Assembly: GCF_019443125.1 (NCBI RefSeq)
Contig: NZ_JAHYXK010000005.1
Location: forward strand, 203,251 to 267,250
From: Pontibacter aydingkolensis
GTDB lineage: Bacteria > Bacteroidota > Bacteroidia > Cytophagales > Hymenobacteraceae
Direction: 5' to 3'
DNA length: 64,000 nucleotides
The notes under the pieces are model-generated. The model searched no databases and was not told the origin of the DNA. It saw only the letters and a program-made list of their open reading frames with translations. The position numbers and the translations under genes are program-made. Below, piece by piece: positions 8,786 to 18,052 of this stretch (positions are counted from its first letter, which is position 1; each line of letters begins with the position of its first letter).

Positions 8786-8793
8786 TATTTTTG
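8786..8793 (+). promoter_or_regulatory. -7 promoter box 3 bases before an ATG (leaderless)
   Basis: TATTTTTG matches the Bacteroidota -7 consensus TAnnTTTG; ATTG ends 20 bases upstream as a possible -33 element. Only AGC separates the box from the ATG at 8797, so transcription would start at or very near the start codon. Confidence 0.5.
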
Positions 8794-8796
8794 AGC

Positions 8797-9189
8797 ATGA
8801 TTAAACTGTGGCAACCCGTACGAGAATTTTTGCCTGTAGTAGCTGTTGTACTGCTGTGCTTAATCATCGTGCCGGTAGATCATGCAAATGGTAATAGCAA
8901 CGGAAGCAACGGAGCTACTACTATTACCCCTCAACAAAATACTACTCCGGCTGTTACAACTGCAGCTTCTTCTGAAACAACTAAAACAGCTAAGCCTAAA
9001 GCGAAAGTAACTGCTATCAAACCGCAGAATAAATCTGTTCTGGATACTGATGTTTTGGATAGCCCGATCGGTTATTTCAAAAAAGCCTTTTCTTCGGAAG
9101 AGGATGAAGCAGACGCCGCTTCTAATAGCGGAGCTGTTATGATTACAGTTAAAGCGCTTATCGCTACGCTGCTCTCCACTATTATGTAA
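8797..9189 (+). CDS. Membrane-anchored Thr/Ala-rich hypothetical protein
   Basis: 130 residues from the ATG at 8797 (MIKLWQPVREFLP). A start at 8755 is possible but would add 14 residues ahead of the hydrophobic segment; the promoter box at 8786-8793 favours 8797. One strong hydrophobic segment (FLPVVAVVLLCLIIVPV) acts as signal or anchor. A low-complexity Asn/Ser/Thr/Ala/Lys region follows, then an acidic patch (SSEEDEADAAS) and a weakly hydrophobic C-terminus (MITVKALIATLLSTIM). Family not recognised. Confidence 0.6.
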   Translation: MIKLWQPVREFLPVVAVVLLCLIIVPVDHANGNSNGSNGATTITPQQNTTPAVTTAASSETTKTAKPKAKVTAIKPQNKSVLDTDVLDSPIGYFKKAFSSEEDEADAASNSGAVMITVKALIATLLSTIM

Positions 9190-9348
9190 TCATTTTTTAT
9201 TGGCTCTGTAAAGAGGCTGGTTGATCAACTCTGCTCCTATACTTTTGCTGTACACGTATAGTCTCTTTCTCTGTTAACCTCCCTTATAGGTATCTTCTCT
9301 AAAGTATAACAAAGGCACAATACCCCGATTTATACTTATTAGTTTCTG

Positions 9349-10095
9349 CTAAAAGAAGTCGCCAAGTATGGCTAGTACAAGGCCGAGCAGTGTGGCAATG
9401 AGTTTATTGCGGTTAAAGTGATGGTCAGGGCTGGTTTCGAAAAGTATGGTAGTAGAAATATGCAGGAAGTTGCCCGCCACCAGGCCTGTAAGTGCAGTAT
9501 AGATAAGCCCATCAGGTGCCTCTTGCGACAGAACTGTATTACTGAAAACAATACCCAACGGGGAGCCAAGAGCAAAGATCAACAACCACAGAAACGCCTT
9601 CCGGAAATTCTCTAACCGCGACAGTAGCACCGACATCAACGCGAAGGCAGCCGGAATATGGTGTAAGGTAATACCCAGCAACACCAGGTAAAAGTTATCG
9701 TTTACGTGGTGGCTGTGATCTGCTGTGCCATACCTGTGCTCTACAAGTATGCTGCCCTCCAGAAACGAGTGTACAAACAGGGAGCCCAGCAAAAGGAACG
9801 GCATAGAACCAACACGGCCATGATGATGGTGCATATGCCCATGCTCTACACCATGTGAGAACAATTCAAGAATAAGTTGCAGAAAAAAGCCGGCCAAGAT
9901 CCAATAGCCTACACCATAGCCGTTGCTATTCATAAGCACATCGGGCAGCAGGTGAATAATTGTAATTGTAAACAGGTAGGCTCCGCTAAAAGCCAGCGCC
10001 ATCTTTAGCCACTTAGTGTCTGTGGGCGGAAATATCTTTACCAGAAACCCTGAGAAGACTACTGTAAAGAATAAAACAAGTATAGCTATGATCAT
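9349..10095 (-). CDS. ZIP-family divalent metal transporter
   Basis: 248 residues, about seven to eight membrane helices. The cytoplasmic loop at residues 81-92 is His-rich (HGVEHGHMHHHH), typical of ZIP transporters. The metal-site helices show HSFLEG (His109, Glu113) and HHIPAAFAL (His145-His146), in place of the canonical HNxPEG / HxxPEG pair, so the second site is diverged. Probably imports Zn, Fe or Mn across the inner membrane. It starts 12 bases after the end of the methyltransferase gene at 10108 and is probably co-transcribed with it. Confidence 0.88.
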   Translation of the reverse strand: MIIAILVLFFTVVFSGFLVKIFPPTDTKWLKMALAFSGAYLFTITIIHLLPDVLMNSNGYGVGYWILAGFFLQLILELFSHGVEHGHMHHHHGRVGSMPFLLLGSLFVHSFLEGSILVEHRYGTADHSHHVNDNFYLVLLGITLHHIPAAFALMSVLLSRLENFRKAFLWLLIFALGSPLGIVFSNTVLSQEAPDGLIYTALTGLVAGNFLHISTTILFETSPDHHFNRNKLIATLLGLVLAILGDFF

Positions 10096-10107
10096 GCAGG
10101 GGTGGTG

Positions 10108-10845
10108 CTACTTCTTTAAAACAAAGATCATCCGATCGCTTTGCTCACGGTCGTACTTATTTAGCTGGTAATCTCCAAGTATTTCAACTAAGCGCAGGGG
10201 CGTCATCTTAAAGTACTCTATAAAGTCTTCTTCCCGTAAAGCCCGCACCCTTTCCTGAAACCGATATTCCTCTCCGTTATCGGTAAAGCTGATCGTTTTT
10301 ACGATGAAGTCATGCTCCAAACCACGGTGTATTTTAAACTTTATGCCCTGTACCTCTTTTTCTTCGTCCGTAACTAGGTTTGCAATAACCTTATCAGTGT
10401 TCATAAAGTCTATCACCAGTTTACCGCCATGCTTCAGGCTTTCTGTTGTGGCGCACAAGGCAACTACATTTTCAGTTTCGTTATCAAAGTATCCAAAACT
10501 TGTAAACAGGTTAAGTATAAAATCGAAGCCTTCCGGCTTGTATACCTGGCGCATATCGTGCACATCGAAGTGTAACCGGTCATTTTCGTACTGCCTGGCA
10601 TAGGCAATACTTTGCTCCGATAGGTCTATGCCCGTTACATCGTAGCCATGCTGGTTTAAGTATAGGGAGTGGCGCCCTTTGCCACAGGCCAGGTCCAGAA
10701 TCTTCTCGTGCTGTTTTGGGTGGAGGTAAGCCAACAGGTTGTCCATAAACAACTGCGCCTCTTCCAGATCACGGTCCTGATATAAAATATGGTAGTACGG
10801 AGAGTCGAACCACGTACTAAACCACTCTACTTCCTGTTGTGCCAT
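10108..10845 (-). CDS. Class I SAM-dependent methyltransferase
   Basis: 245 residues. The Rossmann SAM-binding motif I is at residues 48-56 (ILDLACGKG), followed by GYDVTGIDLSEQSIAYAR (motif II acidic residue) and FDFILNLFTSFGYFD (motif IV region). The C-terminal half (HDFIVKTISFTDNGEEYRFQ) resembles small-molecule methyltransferases of Bacteroidota; the substrate is unknown. First gene of a two-gene unit with the ZIP transporter. Confidence 0.85.
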   Translation of the reverse strand: MAQQEVEWFSTWFDSPYYHILYQDRDLEEAQLFMDNLLAYLHPKQHEKILDLACGKGRHSLYLNQHGYDVTGIDLSEQSIAYARQYENDRLHFDVHDMRQVYKPEGFDFILNLFTSFGYFDNETENVVALCATTESLKHGGKLVIDFMNTDKVIANLVTDEEKEVQGIKFKIHRGLEHDFIVKTISFTDNGEEYRFQERVRALREEDFIEYFKMTPLRLVEILGDYQLNKYDREQSDRMIFVLKK

Positions 10846-10960
10846 TCGTGCGCTAAAAGCAATTGAGTTGCAAATATAAAGTATTCTAAGTAAAACCGGC
10901 TATACGTACAAAGGTAAACCCGTTGTTATAGTTGGCCACATAAAAACCCGTATGCCATAA

Positions 10961-11001
10961 AAAAGCCTGCCGCAGCTAAGTAAAAGCTGCGGCAGGCTTT
11001 T
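10961..11001. terminator. 17-bp stem terminator
   Basis: Perfect stem AAAAGCCTGCCGCAGCT (10961-10977) / AGCTGCGGCAGGCTTTT (10985-11001), 7-base loop, U-rich on both sides. It serves the lipoprotein gene ending at 11015. Confidence 0.85.
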
Positions 11002-11014
11002 AAGAAGTCAAAAA

Positions 11015-11326
11015 TTAGCGCTTATTTGCGCCAGCTTCAGTGTTTGTCAGCGTTGCTTCTTTCACGCTATCACCCTTCTGGATAGTATTACCCCCCATGT
11101 CGTGGTTAGGCATTACTTCGTCTTCCTTCACATGAGTCTCGCTATGGTCTCCTGCATGAGCTGTAGCTTCGCCACCTGCGTCGCTAACGTTATAGGTATT
11201 GCGCATACCTGGCTCTACTGTGCTGTTAGATACTTTATTGTCTGGTCTCAGGTCTTTTGGCGTGTCACAAGACACCATAAACAAACCACAAACTGCGGCA
11301 AATACTGCGATTACGTTCTTATTCAT
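11015..11326 (-). CDS. Small hydrophilic lipoprotein
   Basis: 103 residues. A lipoprotein signal ends LFMVSC (Cys20). The mature part is entirely polar and predicted disordered, rich in Asp, Glu, Asn, Thr and His (GGEATAHAGDHSETHVKEDE), so it would be tethered to a periplasmic membrane face. Monocistronic, with a strong terminator 14 bases after the stop. Function unknown. Confidence 0.75.
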   Translation of the reverse strand: MNKNVIAVFAAVCGLFMVSCDTPKDLRPDNKVSNSTVEPGMRNTYNVSDAGGEATAHAGDHSETHVKEDEVMPNHDMGGNTIQKGDSVKEATLTNTEAGANKR

Positions 11327-11442
11327 TTTTGTATGATTTTATACTTTATTTATAGTTGCCTTACTTACAAGTAAAGCAGCAATGCATTCTCTATTAATTA
11401 TTTACGATTGTCCCATCAGCTTAGTTTATGGTACTGTAAATG

Positions 11443-12030
11443 CTAAGCCGTTAAGTTTTTGCGGCGCAGCAAACTATCCATCAGCTTAATATCATTCTGG
11501 CTGTTGAATATTCTGTAAGGCAGGTAAATAAATACCGGCACTTCAAATGTGCGCGCCAGCCAACCTTTCCAGCCTGTTGGCACCTGCGTACCTGTTGGCG
11601 GCTTCAGCCAAAGCATATAAGCATCATCACTGCGCTGTACTTTCTTTATCATGTCCCAGGTCATGGTCATGCCTTCGCGCTCATTGCGCTTCATCAGTAT
11701 CTGGCGGTTGTCAATATCATAGTTAAGCTTCTCGAACAGTACATTACCCTGCTCTATGCGTGTAATACCCATTACCTGCGCCGAACGCACAAGTATAAAA
11801 AGTATAGTTATGATTATGGCTACCGCAACCCACCACCACGAAAAGCTGAAAAGGGCAGGCAGCATAAAGATCGTTAGCGGAATTAAGGCGTACCACCATT
11901 CTTTTTTCCAGACTTGTGTTACGGCAATGCGCGTAAACAAGTCTTTGTCCATCTGGTACTTTTTTGTTCGGATGGCACCCGGGGCCGGCCCCTGTGGCGC
12001 TCTGAAACCTCTTTGGTTTGGTTGCTGCAT
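11443..12030 (-). CDS. YcxB-like membrane protein
   Basis: 195 residues. A basic, Pro/Gln-rich N-terminus (residues 1-25) precedes two adjacent hydrophobic helices (about residues 45-85, including WWWVAVAIIITILFILV). A soluble C-terminal PH-like domain follows, with NRQILMKRNEREGMTMTWDMIKK-type strand/helix pattern and VFIYLPYRIF, as in YcxB-like proteins. No enzymatic motif; probably an inner-membrane protein of unknown role. Confidence 0.7.
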   Translation of the reverse strand: MQQPNQRGFRAPQGPAPGAIRTKKYQMDKDLFTRIAVTQVWKKEWWYALIPLTIFMLPALFSFSWWWVAVAIIITILFILVRSAQVMGITRIEQGNVLFEKLNYDIDNRQILMKRNEREGMTMTWDMIKKVQRSDDAYMLWLKPPTGTQVPTGWKGWLARTFEVPVFIYLPYRIFNSQNDIKLMDSLLRRKNLTA

Positions 12031-12134
12031 AAAATAAAAAATAAAACTCTCTGTCCCGTTTACTCTAAGGCCAAGCCTTTCAAAAGTATCAAGGTAAAAA
12101 TATTTACTGCTTTACCAGCAGTGTTTGTTTGTTA

Positions 12135-12992
12135 TTAATAAGCTTTCAGGCTTATATCCATACTTTTGATCGAGTGCGTAAGCGCACCTACCGAGATAAA
12201 ATCCACACCGCATTCTGCCACGGCACGAATAGTTTCTTCTGTTATTCCACCTGATGCTTCTGTCTCATACTTGCCTCCAATTAGGGCAACTGCTTCACGC
12301 ATCATATCAGTACTCATGTTATCGAGCATAATACGATGTATGCCTCCTGTTTCAAGCACTTGCTTTACTTCTTCCAGCGTGCGCGTTTCAACTTCTATCT
12401 TAAGGTCTTTTCCTTTTTCTTTAAGGTAGCGGTGTGTTGCTGTAATAGCCTGCTCTATACCACCGGCATAATCAACGTGGTTGTCTTTTAGCATAATCAT
12501 GTCATACAAACCAAAACGGTGATTATGGCCACCTCCTATTACCACGGCCCATTTCTCCATAATCCGGAAATTAGGGGTGGTTTTACGTGTATCCAATAGT
12601 TTGGTGCCAGTACCTTCAATCAGACTGGTTAGGTAATGGGTATAAGTGGCAATGCCGCTCATGCGCTGCATGCAGTTAAGCACTAGTCTTTCTGACGTAA
12701 GTATAGATTGAGCCTTGCCTTTTACAGTCAGGCCTATATCGCCATACTTTACAGGTGTACCGTCCCGCAGCAGCACTTCTACCTCCAACTCCGGGTCTAC
12801 GGCGTTAAAAATGTAACCGGCCAGCTCTACGCCTGCCAGTATGCCTTTGCCTTTAATAAGCAGTCGTGCCTGGTTTTGCGCATCGGCAGGTATCGAGGCT
12901 AGCGAAGAGTGGTCTCCGTCGCCAATATCCTCGGCCAGGGCTCGCGAGATAAACTCGTTTATACTTTTTTCGGTCAGGTATGTCGGTTTCAC
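12135..12992 (-). CDS. nadC: Nicotinate-nucleotide pyrophosphorylase (carboxylating)
   Basis: 285 residues, normal length for quinolinate phosphoribosyltransferase, which converts quinolinate and PRPP to nicotinate mononucleotide in de novo NAD synthesis. Landmarks: ALAEDIGDGDHSS near the N-terminus, SERLVLNCMQRMSGIAT, the substrate-binding LDTRKTTPNFR, HNHRFGLYDMIMLKDNH, IEVETRTLEEV, ASGGITEETIR and FISVGALTHS. Strong family match throughout; cytoplasmic. nadA and nadB are not nearby. Confidence 0.96.
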   Translation of the reverse strand: MKPTYLTEKSINEFISRALAEDIGDGDHSSLASIPADAQNQARLLIKGKGILAGVELAGYIFNAVDPELEVEVLLRDGTPVKYGDIGLTVKGKAQSILTSERLVLNCMQRMSGIATYTHYLTSLIEGTGTKLLDTRKTTPNFRIMEKWAVVIGGGHNHRFGLYDMIMLKDNHVDYAGGIEQAITATHRYLKEKGKDLKIEVETRTLEEVKQVLETGGIHRIMLDNMSTDMMREAVALIGGKYETEASGGITEETIRAVAECGVDFISVGALTHSIKSMDISLKAY

Positions 12993-13008
12993 GGCACAAA
13001 AATAAAAA

Positions 13009-13034
13009 AAGGCTCGGAGTTTATACCGAGCCTT
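13009..13034 (-). terminator. Hairpin terminator of the DUF4783 gene
   Basis: Stem AAGGCTCGG / CCGAGCCTT (13009-13017, 13026-13034), 8-base loop, followed on the minus strand by a U-rich tract (TTTTTTTATTTTT). Confidence 0.85.
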
Positions 13035-13058
13035 GTTAAAAATCTCATTATTATCTGC

Positions 13059-13460
13059 TTAATCTTTTATAAAGTTCATCGATTGTATCTTCGATTCCTT
13101 CATACGAACCAGTACCGTATAGGTGCCATTCTTGGATGTATACGTGCCTATGGCATATTTCTGCCCTTTATCAGAGGCCCCCTGGTGGCTGTAAGAAAAG
13201 TCTACAGGAGGGTTTTTGCTAAAGAAGTTTTTCATCACGAACTCAGCTTGCGTGCTGCTGTAACTCGTAGCGTCACCGCTTTCGAGGGTGATTTCTACTA
13301 CACTGCTAAAGTTACGCGCCAAATCTTTAGACGAACCAACTTTAATAGCTGACTTTACGCCACCCATCACATCGCCTTGCGCCACGGACTGCTCTGCTGT
13401 AAAAAACACAGCAGCCAACAACAACGAAAATACTACCGCAATCTGTTTTAAGTTTTTCAT
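13059..13460 (-). CDS. DUF4783 family exported protein
   Basis: 133 residues with a signal peptide (residues 1-28, ending SVAQ). The mature part, IKVGSSKDLARNFSSVVEIT then FVMKNFFSKNPPVDFSYSHQ and YAIGTYTSKNGTYTVLVRMK, matches the NTF2-like DUF4783 family of Bacteroidota. Its role is unknown; it is likely periplasmic. A weak -7 box (TAGTTTTA on the minus strand near 13505) lies about 40 bases upstream. Confidence 0.85.
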   Translation of the reverse strand: MKNLKQIAVVFSLLLAAVFFTAEQSVAQGDVMGGVKSAIKVGSSKDLARNFSSVVEITLESGDATSYSSTQAEFVMKNFFSKNPPVDFSYSHQGASDKGQKYAIGTYTSKNGTYTVLVRMKESKIQSMNFIKD

Positions 13461-13662
13461 AAATTCTGTTTGTGATCTCTCAACCTCATTATAGCTAAAA
13501 CTATGCCAAGTAAAGGCTCAGGCTAAACAATGCTAAGTTAGCACGAATATCTAAATATATAAAAAAGAAAGCGCACTTGTGCAAGCTATTTAGCTAAACA
13601 TTAACGCTTATAAGGCAGTAAACGTCACGAGCCCGGCCAAAGCTTCATTTAAAGTTTATACT

Positions 13663-13670
13663 TATATTTG
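13663..13670 (+). promoter_or_regulatory. -7 box directly before gpmI (leaderless)
   Basis: TATATTTG fits the TAnnTTTG consensus exactly and ends 4 bases before the gpmI ATG at 13675. No Shine-Dalgarno can fit, so a leaderless or near-leaderless transcript is expected. No clear -33 TTTG was found at the usual spacing. Confidence 0.6.
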
Positions 13671-13674
13671 TGCC

Positions 13675-15198
13675 ATGGATAAAAAGGTATTATTAGTGAT
13701 TTTGGACGGATGGGGAATTACCACTATCCCAGAGGCTTCTGCCATTTTAAAAGCCCATACACCTTTCTACGATTCTATCCTGGAGAAGTATCCCAATACA
13801 TACCTGCAGGCATCAGGCGAAGCCGTGGGCTTGCCAGAAGGGCAGATGGGCAACTCAGAGGTAGGGCACATGAACATTGGAGCTGGTCGTGTGGTGTACC
13901 AGGATCTGGTGCGCATTAACAAGACGATAGCAGAACGCAAACTGAGCAGCATGCCTGTACTTGCCAATGCCTTTGCCTTCGCAAAAGAAAATAAGAAACC
14001 TGTCCACCTGATCGGCCTTTTATCAGACGGTGGCGTGCACTCCCATATAAATCACCTGAAGGCCCTTTGCACCACAGCATTTGACTATGAGTTGAAAGAG
14101 GTTTACATACACGCTTTTACAGATGGCCGTGACACAGACCCGAAGGGGGGCGTAAAGTATATTAACGAACTGGAAGAGCACCTGGAAAACACAACCGGAA
14201 CGATTGCCTCTATAGTTGGCCGTTACTACGCTATGGACCGCGATAACCGCTGGGAGCGCGTAAAGCTGGCTTATGACGTAATGGTGAAAGGGGAGGGCAA
14301 GCCATCACAGAACCTGATACAGTCGGTGCTGGAGTCATATAAAGACGGGGTGACCGATGAGTTTATAAAGCCTATTGTTAAGGTAAACAATGAGCAGCAG
14401 CCAATTGCCACCATACAGGAAGGCGATGTAGTGATCTGCTTTAACTTCAGGACAGACCGTGGCCGTGAAATTACGCAGGCTTTAACGCAGCGCGACTTTC
14501 CGGAGTACGATATGCACAAGCTTAACCTGCGCTACATTACCATGACCAACTACGACGATACGTTTGTGGGCGTAGAGGCCATTTTTGACAAAGACAACCT
14601 GAACAACACATTAGGTGAAGTAATAGCCAAGGCCGGCAGAAAGCAGATCCGCATTGCAGAAACGGAGAAGTACCCGCATGTTACATTTTTCTTCTCGGGT
14701 GGACGCGAAACGCAGTTTGAAGGAGAGAAACGCTTGCTGTGCCCGTCTCCAAAAGTAGCCACTTACGACCTTCAGCCCGAAATGAGCGCATTTGAGATTC
14801 GTGACGCCATCGTGCCTGAACTAGAGCAAAGATCTGCTGACTTTATCTGCCTTAACTTTGCAAACCCGGATATGGTAGGCCATACTGGTGTATTCGAGGC
14901 AGCTGTAAAAGCCTGCGAAGTGGTAGACCAGTGTAATGAGAAAGTAATTACAACTGCTCTGGCAAATGGTTACGACATCATCGTGATTGCAGACCATGGC
15001 AACGCCGACATGATGATAAACCCAGACGGTACGCCAAATACGGCCCATACTACCAACCTGGTGCCTTGCATACTTGTAAGCAACGATTTTAAAGGCACGC
15101 TGCATCCAGGCAAACTCGGCGATCTGGCGCCAACTATATTACAGCTAATGGGTATAGAAAAGCCTGTAGAGATGGCTGGCGAAACATTGATAGACTAA
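13675..15198 (+). CDS. gpmI: 2,3-bisphosphoglycerate-independent phosphoglycerate mutase
   Basis: 507 residues, standard iPGM length. It interconverts 3- and 2-phosphoglycerate in glycolysis and gluconeogenesis. The alkaline-phosphatase-fold metal residues are visible: DGWG at residues 11-14, the phosphoserine loop GNSEVGH (Ser61), HAFTDGRDTDP, MDRDNRWER, and the C-terminal metal site ADHGNADMM plus AHTTNLVP. The start codon follows a promoter box by only four bases. A small lipoprotein gene starts 9 bases after the stop and is probably co-transcribed. Confidence 0.97.
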   Translation: MDKKVLLVILDGWGITTIPEASAILKAHTPFYDSILEKYPNTYLQASGEAVGLPEGQMGNSEVGHMNIGAGRVVYQDLVRINKTIAERKLSSMPVLANAFAFAKENKKPVHLIGLLSDGGVHSHINHLKALCTTAFDYELKEVYIHAFTDGRDTDPKGGVKYINELEEHLENTTGTIASIVGRYYAMDRDNRWERVKLAYDVMVKGEGKPSQNLIQSVLESYKDGVTDEFIKPIVKVNNEQQPIATIQEGDVVICFNFRTDRGREITQALTQRDFPEYDMHKLNLRYITMTNYDDTFVGVEAIFDKDNLNNTLGEVIAKAGRKQIRIAETEKYPHVTFFFSGGRETQFEGEKRLLCPSPKVATYDLQPEMSAFEIRDAIVPELEQRSADFICLNFANPDMVGHTGVFEAAVKACEVVDQCNEKVITTALANGYDIIVIADHGNADMMINPDGTPNTAHTTNLVPCILVSNDFKGTLHPGKLGDLAPTILQLMGIEKPVEMAGETLID

Positions 15199-15207
15199 CT
15201 CAAAGCG

Positions 15208-15780
15208 ATGGCAAAGTATAGCATAGGTTTAATTCTGGGGTTGCTGCTGGCACTTACCGCCTGCGAACCGCCAGCACCAGTTGATACTAGTGCGGCTGGC
15301 GACTATAACCTGACGCTATACCTGCAGGAGCAAAAGGCGCATATGCAGGCTAAAAAGCCAATGGTGCTCAAGTCTGTTACCACTGGCGACAAACCCGTTG
15401 AAACCGTTGAGACAGACGAAATAGACTGGGAAGATGAGTTAGCTGTTTTTGAGCAGCTTGACCTGCGCAGGCCGGCCCTGGAGGATTACTACATGAAACA
15501 GGAAACTGTTTTAGAAAATGGCGACATAGCTGTAGAATATAAAAAGAAAGAAGAAAGCGAACCGCTGGTGCACTATCTGTACTTAACACTAACTCCTACC
15601 CGCCAACTAAAAGAGCTAAACGCCACGCTTCAGGATAAGAACCCGCTGTTTTATTCACGCCGCCATGTAACGCTGCAAACAGAACCTGAAACGGGCAATG
15701 TATCCAGCTATCGTATTACAGGCGTTCAAAAGCTTATCTTCAGCGATTCGCTGCATTTTAAGGTAGATGCCAACCTCTAG
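15208..15780 (+). CDS. Lipoprotein of unknown function
   Basis: 190 residues with a lipobox (LLALTAC, Cys at about residue 19). The mature protein is charged (ETVETDEIDWEDELAVFEQL) with a beta-rich C-terminal half (PLVHYLYLTLTPTRQLKELN, YRITGVQKLIFSDSLHFKVD), suggesting a compact domain. It sits 9 bases after gpmI, but nothing indicates a metabolic link. Family not recognised. Confidence 0.75.
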   Translation: MAKYSIGLILGLLLALTACEPPAPVDTSAAGDYNLTLYLQEQKAHMQAKKPMVLKSVTTGDKPVETVETDEIDWEDELAVFEQLDLRRPALEDYYMKQETVLENGDIAVEYKKKEESEPLVHYLYLTLTPTRQLKELNATLQDKNPLFYSRRHVTLQTEPETGNVSSYRITGVQKLIFSDSLHFKVDANL

Positions 15781-15868
15781 TAACCTTCGTATAATCTTAG
15801 TATATTAGTAGGCCTAAGTCCCTAGTTATCCGGCACTTGCTTATTTATACTTTACTCGCTGCAATTAC

Positions 15869-17365
15869 ATGCGCATATTTATACTTTTTGCTTTTCTTGT
15901 TTTATACTTTGCTTTACCTGGCGCTGCACAAGTGGCTCAACTGCAACGCAATTGCGGCACAGAAGCTTATATTCAAACGCTAAAGCAACAGAACCCCGCT
16001 TTTGAGCAACTACAGCAGCAAGCAGAGCAGGCGGTGCAGCAGGCATTACAGCAGCAACAGCAAAACGGTCAATACCTGCGGCAGGCTACCATTACTATTC
16101 CGGTAGTGTTTCATGTACTGTACAACAATACAACCCAAAATGTATCTGACGAGCAGCTTATCTCCCAACTCAACATCCTGAATGCTGACTTTAGAAGGTT
16201 GAATGCTGATGCTGCCAATACACCCTCTTACTTCCAGCCATTTGCAGCTGATACTGAAATAGAGTTCTGCCTGGCAACCATTAACCCATCCGGCGAGCCC
16301 ACCACAGGCATTACCCGCACCTCCACCACCCTCGAATCGTTTAATTATATTACCGACGATGTAAAATATAGCAGCAAAGGTGGCAAAGATGCCTGGGATA
16401 GAAATCTGTACCTTAACATTTGGATCTGTAAGATTGACGATAACATTATTGGCTATGCCACGCCTCCCGGTGCACCCGCTTCTGCCGATGGTGTGGTTTT
16501 AGATTATACTACAGTAGGCGCACCTCCTTTTAATCGGTTTAACTCTCAGTTTAACCTGGGCCGTACTGCCACGCACGAAGTGGGACATTGGCTGGGCTTA
16601 CGCCACATCTGGGGCAGCGGCTCTACCTGTAACGACAGCGACAATATACCTGATACGCCAAACCAATACGGAGAAAACTCTGGCTGCCCAGCCGGGATAA
16701 GAATTTCCTGCGACGATGCTCCTTACGGTGATATGTACCAAAACTACATGGATTACACCGATGACGCCTGTATGAACCTCTTTACCAGAGGCCAGGCCGC
16801 TTACATGCAAGCTGTATTAGGCACTTCAAGGGTTTCCATATTCAGCTCTCCTGTATGTACAGGCACGCTTCGCGCCGATTTTAAAACAGCCGCGGCTCAC
16901 GACACCCTTGTTGCTGCCGGACGAACAGTAAAATTCTCTGATGCCTCTGTAGGGATCAAGCCTGCGTCATATTTCTGGGAGTTTGAAGGTGGTGTGCCGG
17001 CTACATCAACAGAACAGAATCCAACAGTATTGTATCCGCAGCCGGGCAAATTCGATGTGAAGCTTACCATCGTTAACGGCGTATTTACAAGCACCGAGGT
17101 AAAAGAGGATTACATACATGTTACCGTTGACGACCTTATCGTATACCCTAACCCAGCTACAGATTACTTAACCATAGAGCAACCGGCCAACATACTTATA
17201 CGCCAGGTAGAGATGGTGAGCCATGTAGGCAAAACAGTGCTTACGGCAGAGGCTCGCAACAGAGTGTTGCGTCTGGATGTGCGTAATGTGCCTGCCGGTA
17301 TATATTTCCTGCGCATAACCAGCACCAACGGCACTGCCATTAAAAAAGTAAGTGTGGTGCGATAA
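15869..17365 (+). CDS. M43-family zinc metalloprotease with PKD and T9SS domains
   Basis: 498 residues. Signal peptide (1-20), then a Gln-rich pro-region (residues 45-66 are about half Gln), then a pappalysin/cytophagalysin catalytic domain with VVFHVLYNN and the zinc site HEVGHWLGLRH (His236, Glu237, His240, His246). NYMDYTDDACMNLFT is the Met-turn region. A PKD-like beta domain follows (about 335-415, with SYFWEFEGG), and a T9SS type A sorting domain (about 425-498, YPNPATDYLTIEQ). A secreted protease; M43 members cleave extracellular proteins. Own promoter likely (TATACTTTAC near 15848). Confidence 0.92.
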   Translation: MRIFILFAFLVLYFALPGAAQVAQLQRNCGTEAYIQTLKQQNPAFEQLQQQAEQAVQQALQQQQQNGQYLRQATITIPVVFHVLYNNTTQNVSDEQLISQLNILNADFRRLNADAANTPSYFQPFAADTEIEFCLATINPSGEPTTGITRTSTTLESFNYITDDVKYSSKGGKDAWDRNLYLNIWICKIDDNIIGYATPPGAPASADGVVLDYTTVGAPPFNRFNSQFNLGRTATHEVGHWLGLRHIWGSGSTCNDSDNIPDTPNQYGENSGCPAGIRISCDDAPYGDMYQNYMDYTDDACMNLFTRGQAAYMQAVLGTSRVSIFSSPVCTGTLRADFKTAAAHDTLVAAGRTVKFSDASVGIKPASYFWEFEGGVPATSTEQNPTVLYPQPGKFDVKLTIVNGVFTSTEVKEDYIHVTVDDLIVYPNPATDYLTIEQPANILIRQVEMVSHVGKTVLTAEARNRVLRLDVRNVPAGIYFLRITSTNGTAIKKVSVVR

Positions 17366-17505
17366 GCTTGATAGTTAATGGTTGATAGTTGTTAGTTACT
17401 GGAGAAAGATATTCCAAGTATGGCTTTAAACCGGCCAGAATCAATGCCTAATTCCCGAGTTCACGTTACTCTAATAACTAATAACCAGTAACCAACAACC
17501 ACTGC

Positions 17506-17925
17506 TTATTCCCCCTGCAGTGTTACTACGATAGTGCGTTTGGAAGCGTGGTTGCGGTGTTCGCAGAGATAAATGCCCTGCCAGGTGCCCAGGTTAAACT
17601 CTCCTTTAGAGATGGGCACTGATACAGACGAGCCAAGTATAGCCGCTTTTAAATGGGCCGGCATATCGTCAGATCCTTCTAATGTATGGCGGTAGTATGA
17701 CTGGTTTTCAGGCACCATGTGGTTAAAGTGGCTCTCGAAATCCTGTCGCACGGTTGGGTCTGCATCTTCGTTAATAGTTAAGCTGGCAGAAGTATGCTTG
17801 ATAAAAATATGTGCCAGCCCTATGTTAATAGTTTCCAGCTCCGGCAGCTGCGCCACAATCAGGTCGGTAATTAGATGGAAGCCGCGTTTAACAGCAGGTA
17901 ATCTTATCTCTTTCTGAAACCACAT
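17506..17925 (-). CDS. YjbQ family secondary thiamine-phosphate synthase-like protein
   Basis: 139 residues from the ATG at 17925 (MWFQKEIRL); an in-frame start at 17970 adds an unlikely Asn/Thr/Ser tail. Family signatures: HTSASLTINEDADPTVRQD, GSDDMPAHLKAAILGSSVSV, and LGTWQGIYLCEHRNHASKR. YjbQ proteins have weak thiamine-phosphate synthase activity in vitro; the physiological role is unclear. Cytoplasmic. The gene is flanked on both sides by low-complexity direct and inverted repeat tracts. Confidence 0.9.
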   Translation of the reverse strand: MWFQKEIRLPAVKRGFHLITDLIVAQLPELETINIGLAHIFIKHTSASLTINEDADPTVRQDFESHFNHMVPENQSYYRHTLEGSDDMPAHLKAAILGSSVSVPISKGEFNLGTWQGIYLCEHRNHASKRTIVVTLQGE

Positions 17926-18052
17926 AGTATTACAGTGAGTGAGTGAATAGTTATTCGTTGATCGTTTCAAAAGTATAGATCATTGACTAAAATACCGCTT
18001 GCTTATAAAGTATAAAATCATTCACTCATCCACAAACTCACTCATTCAAAAT

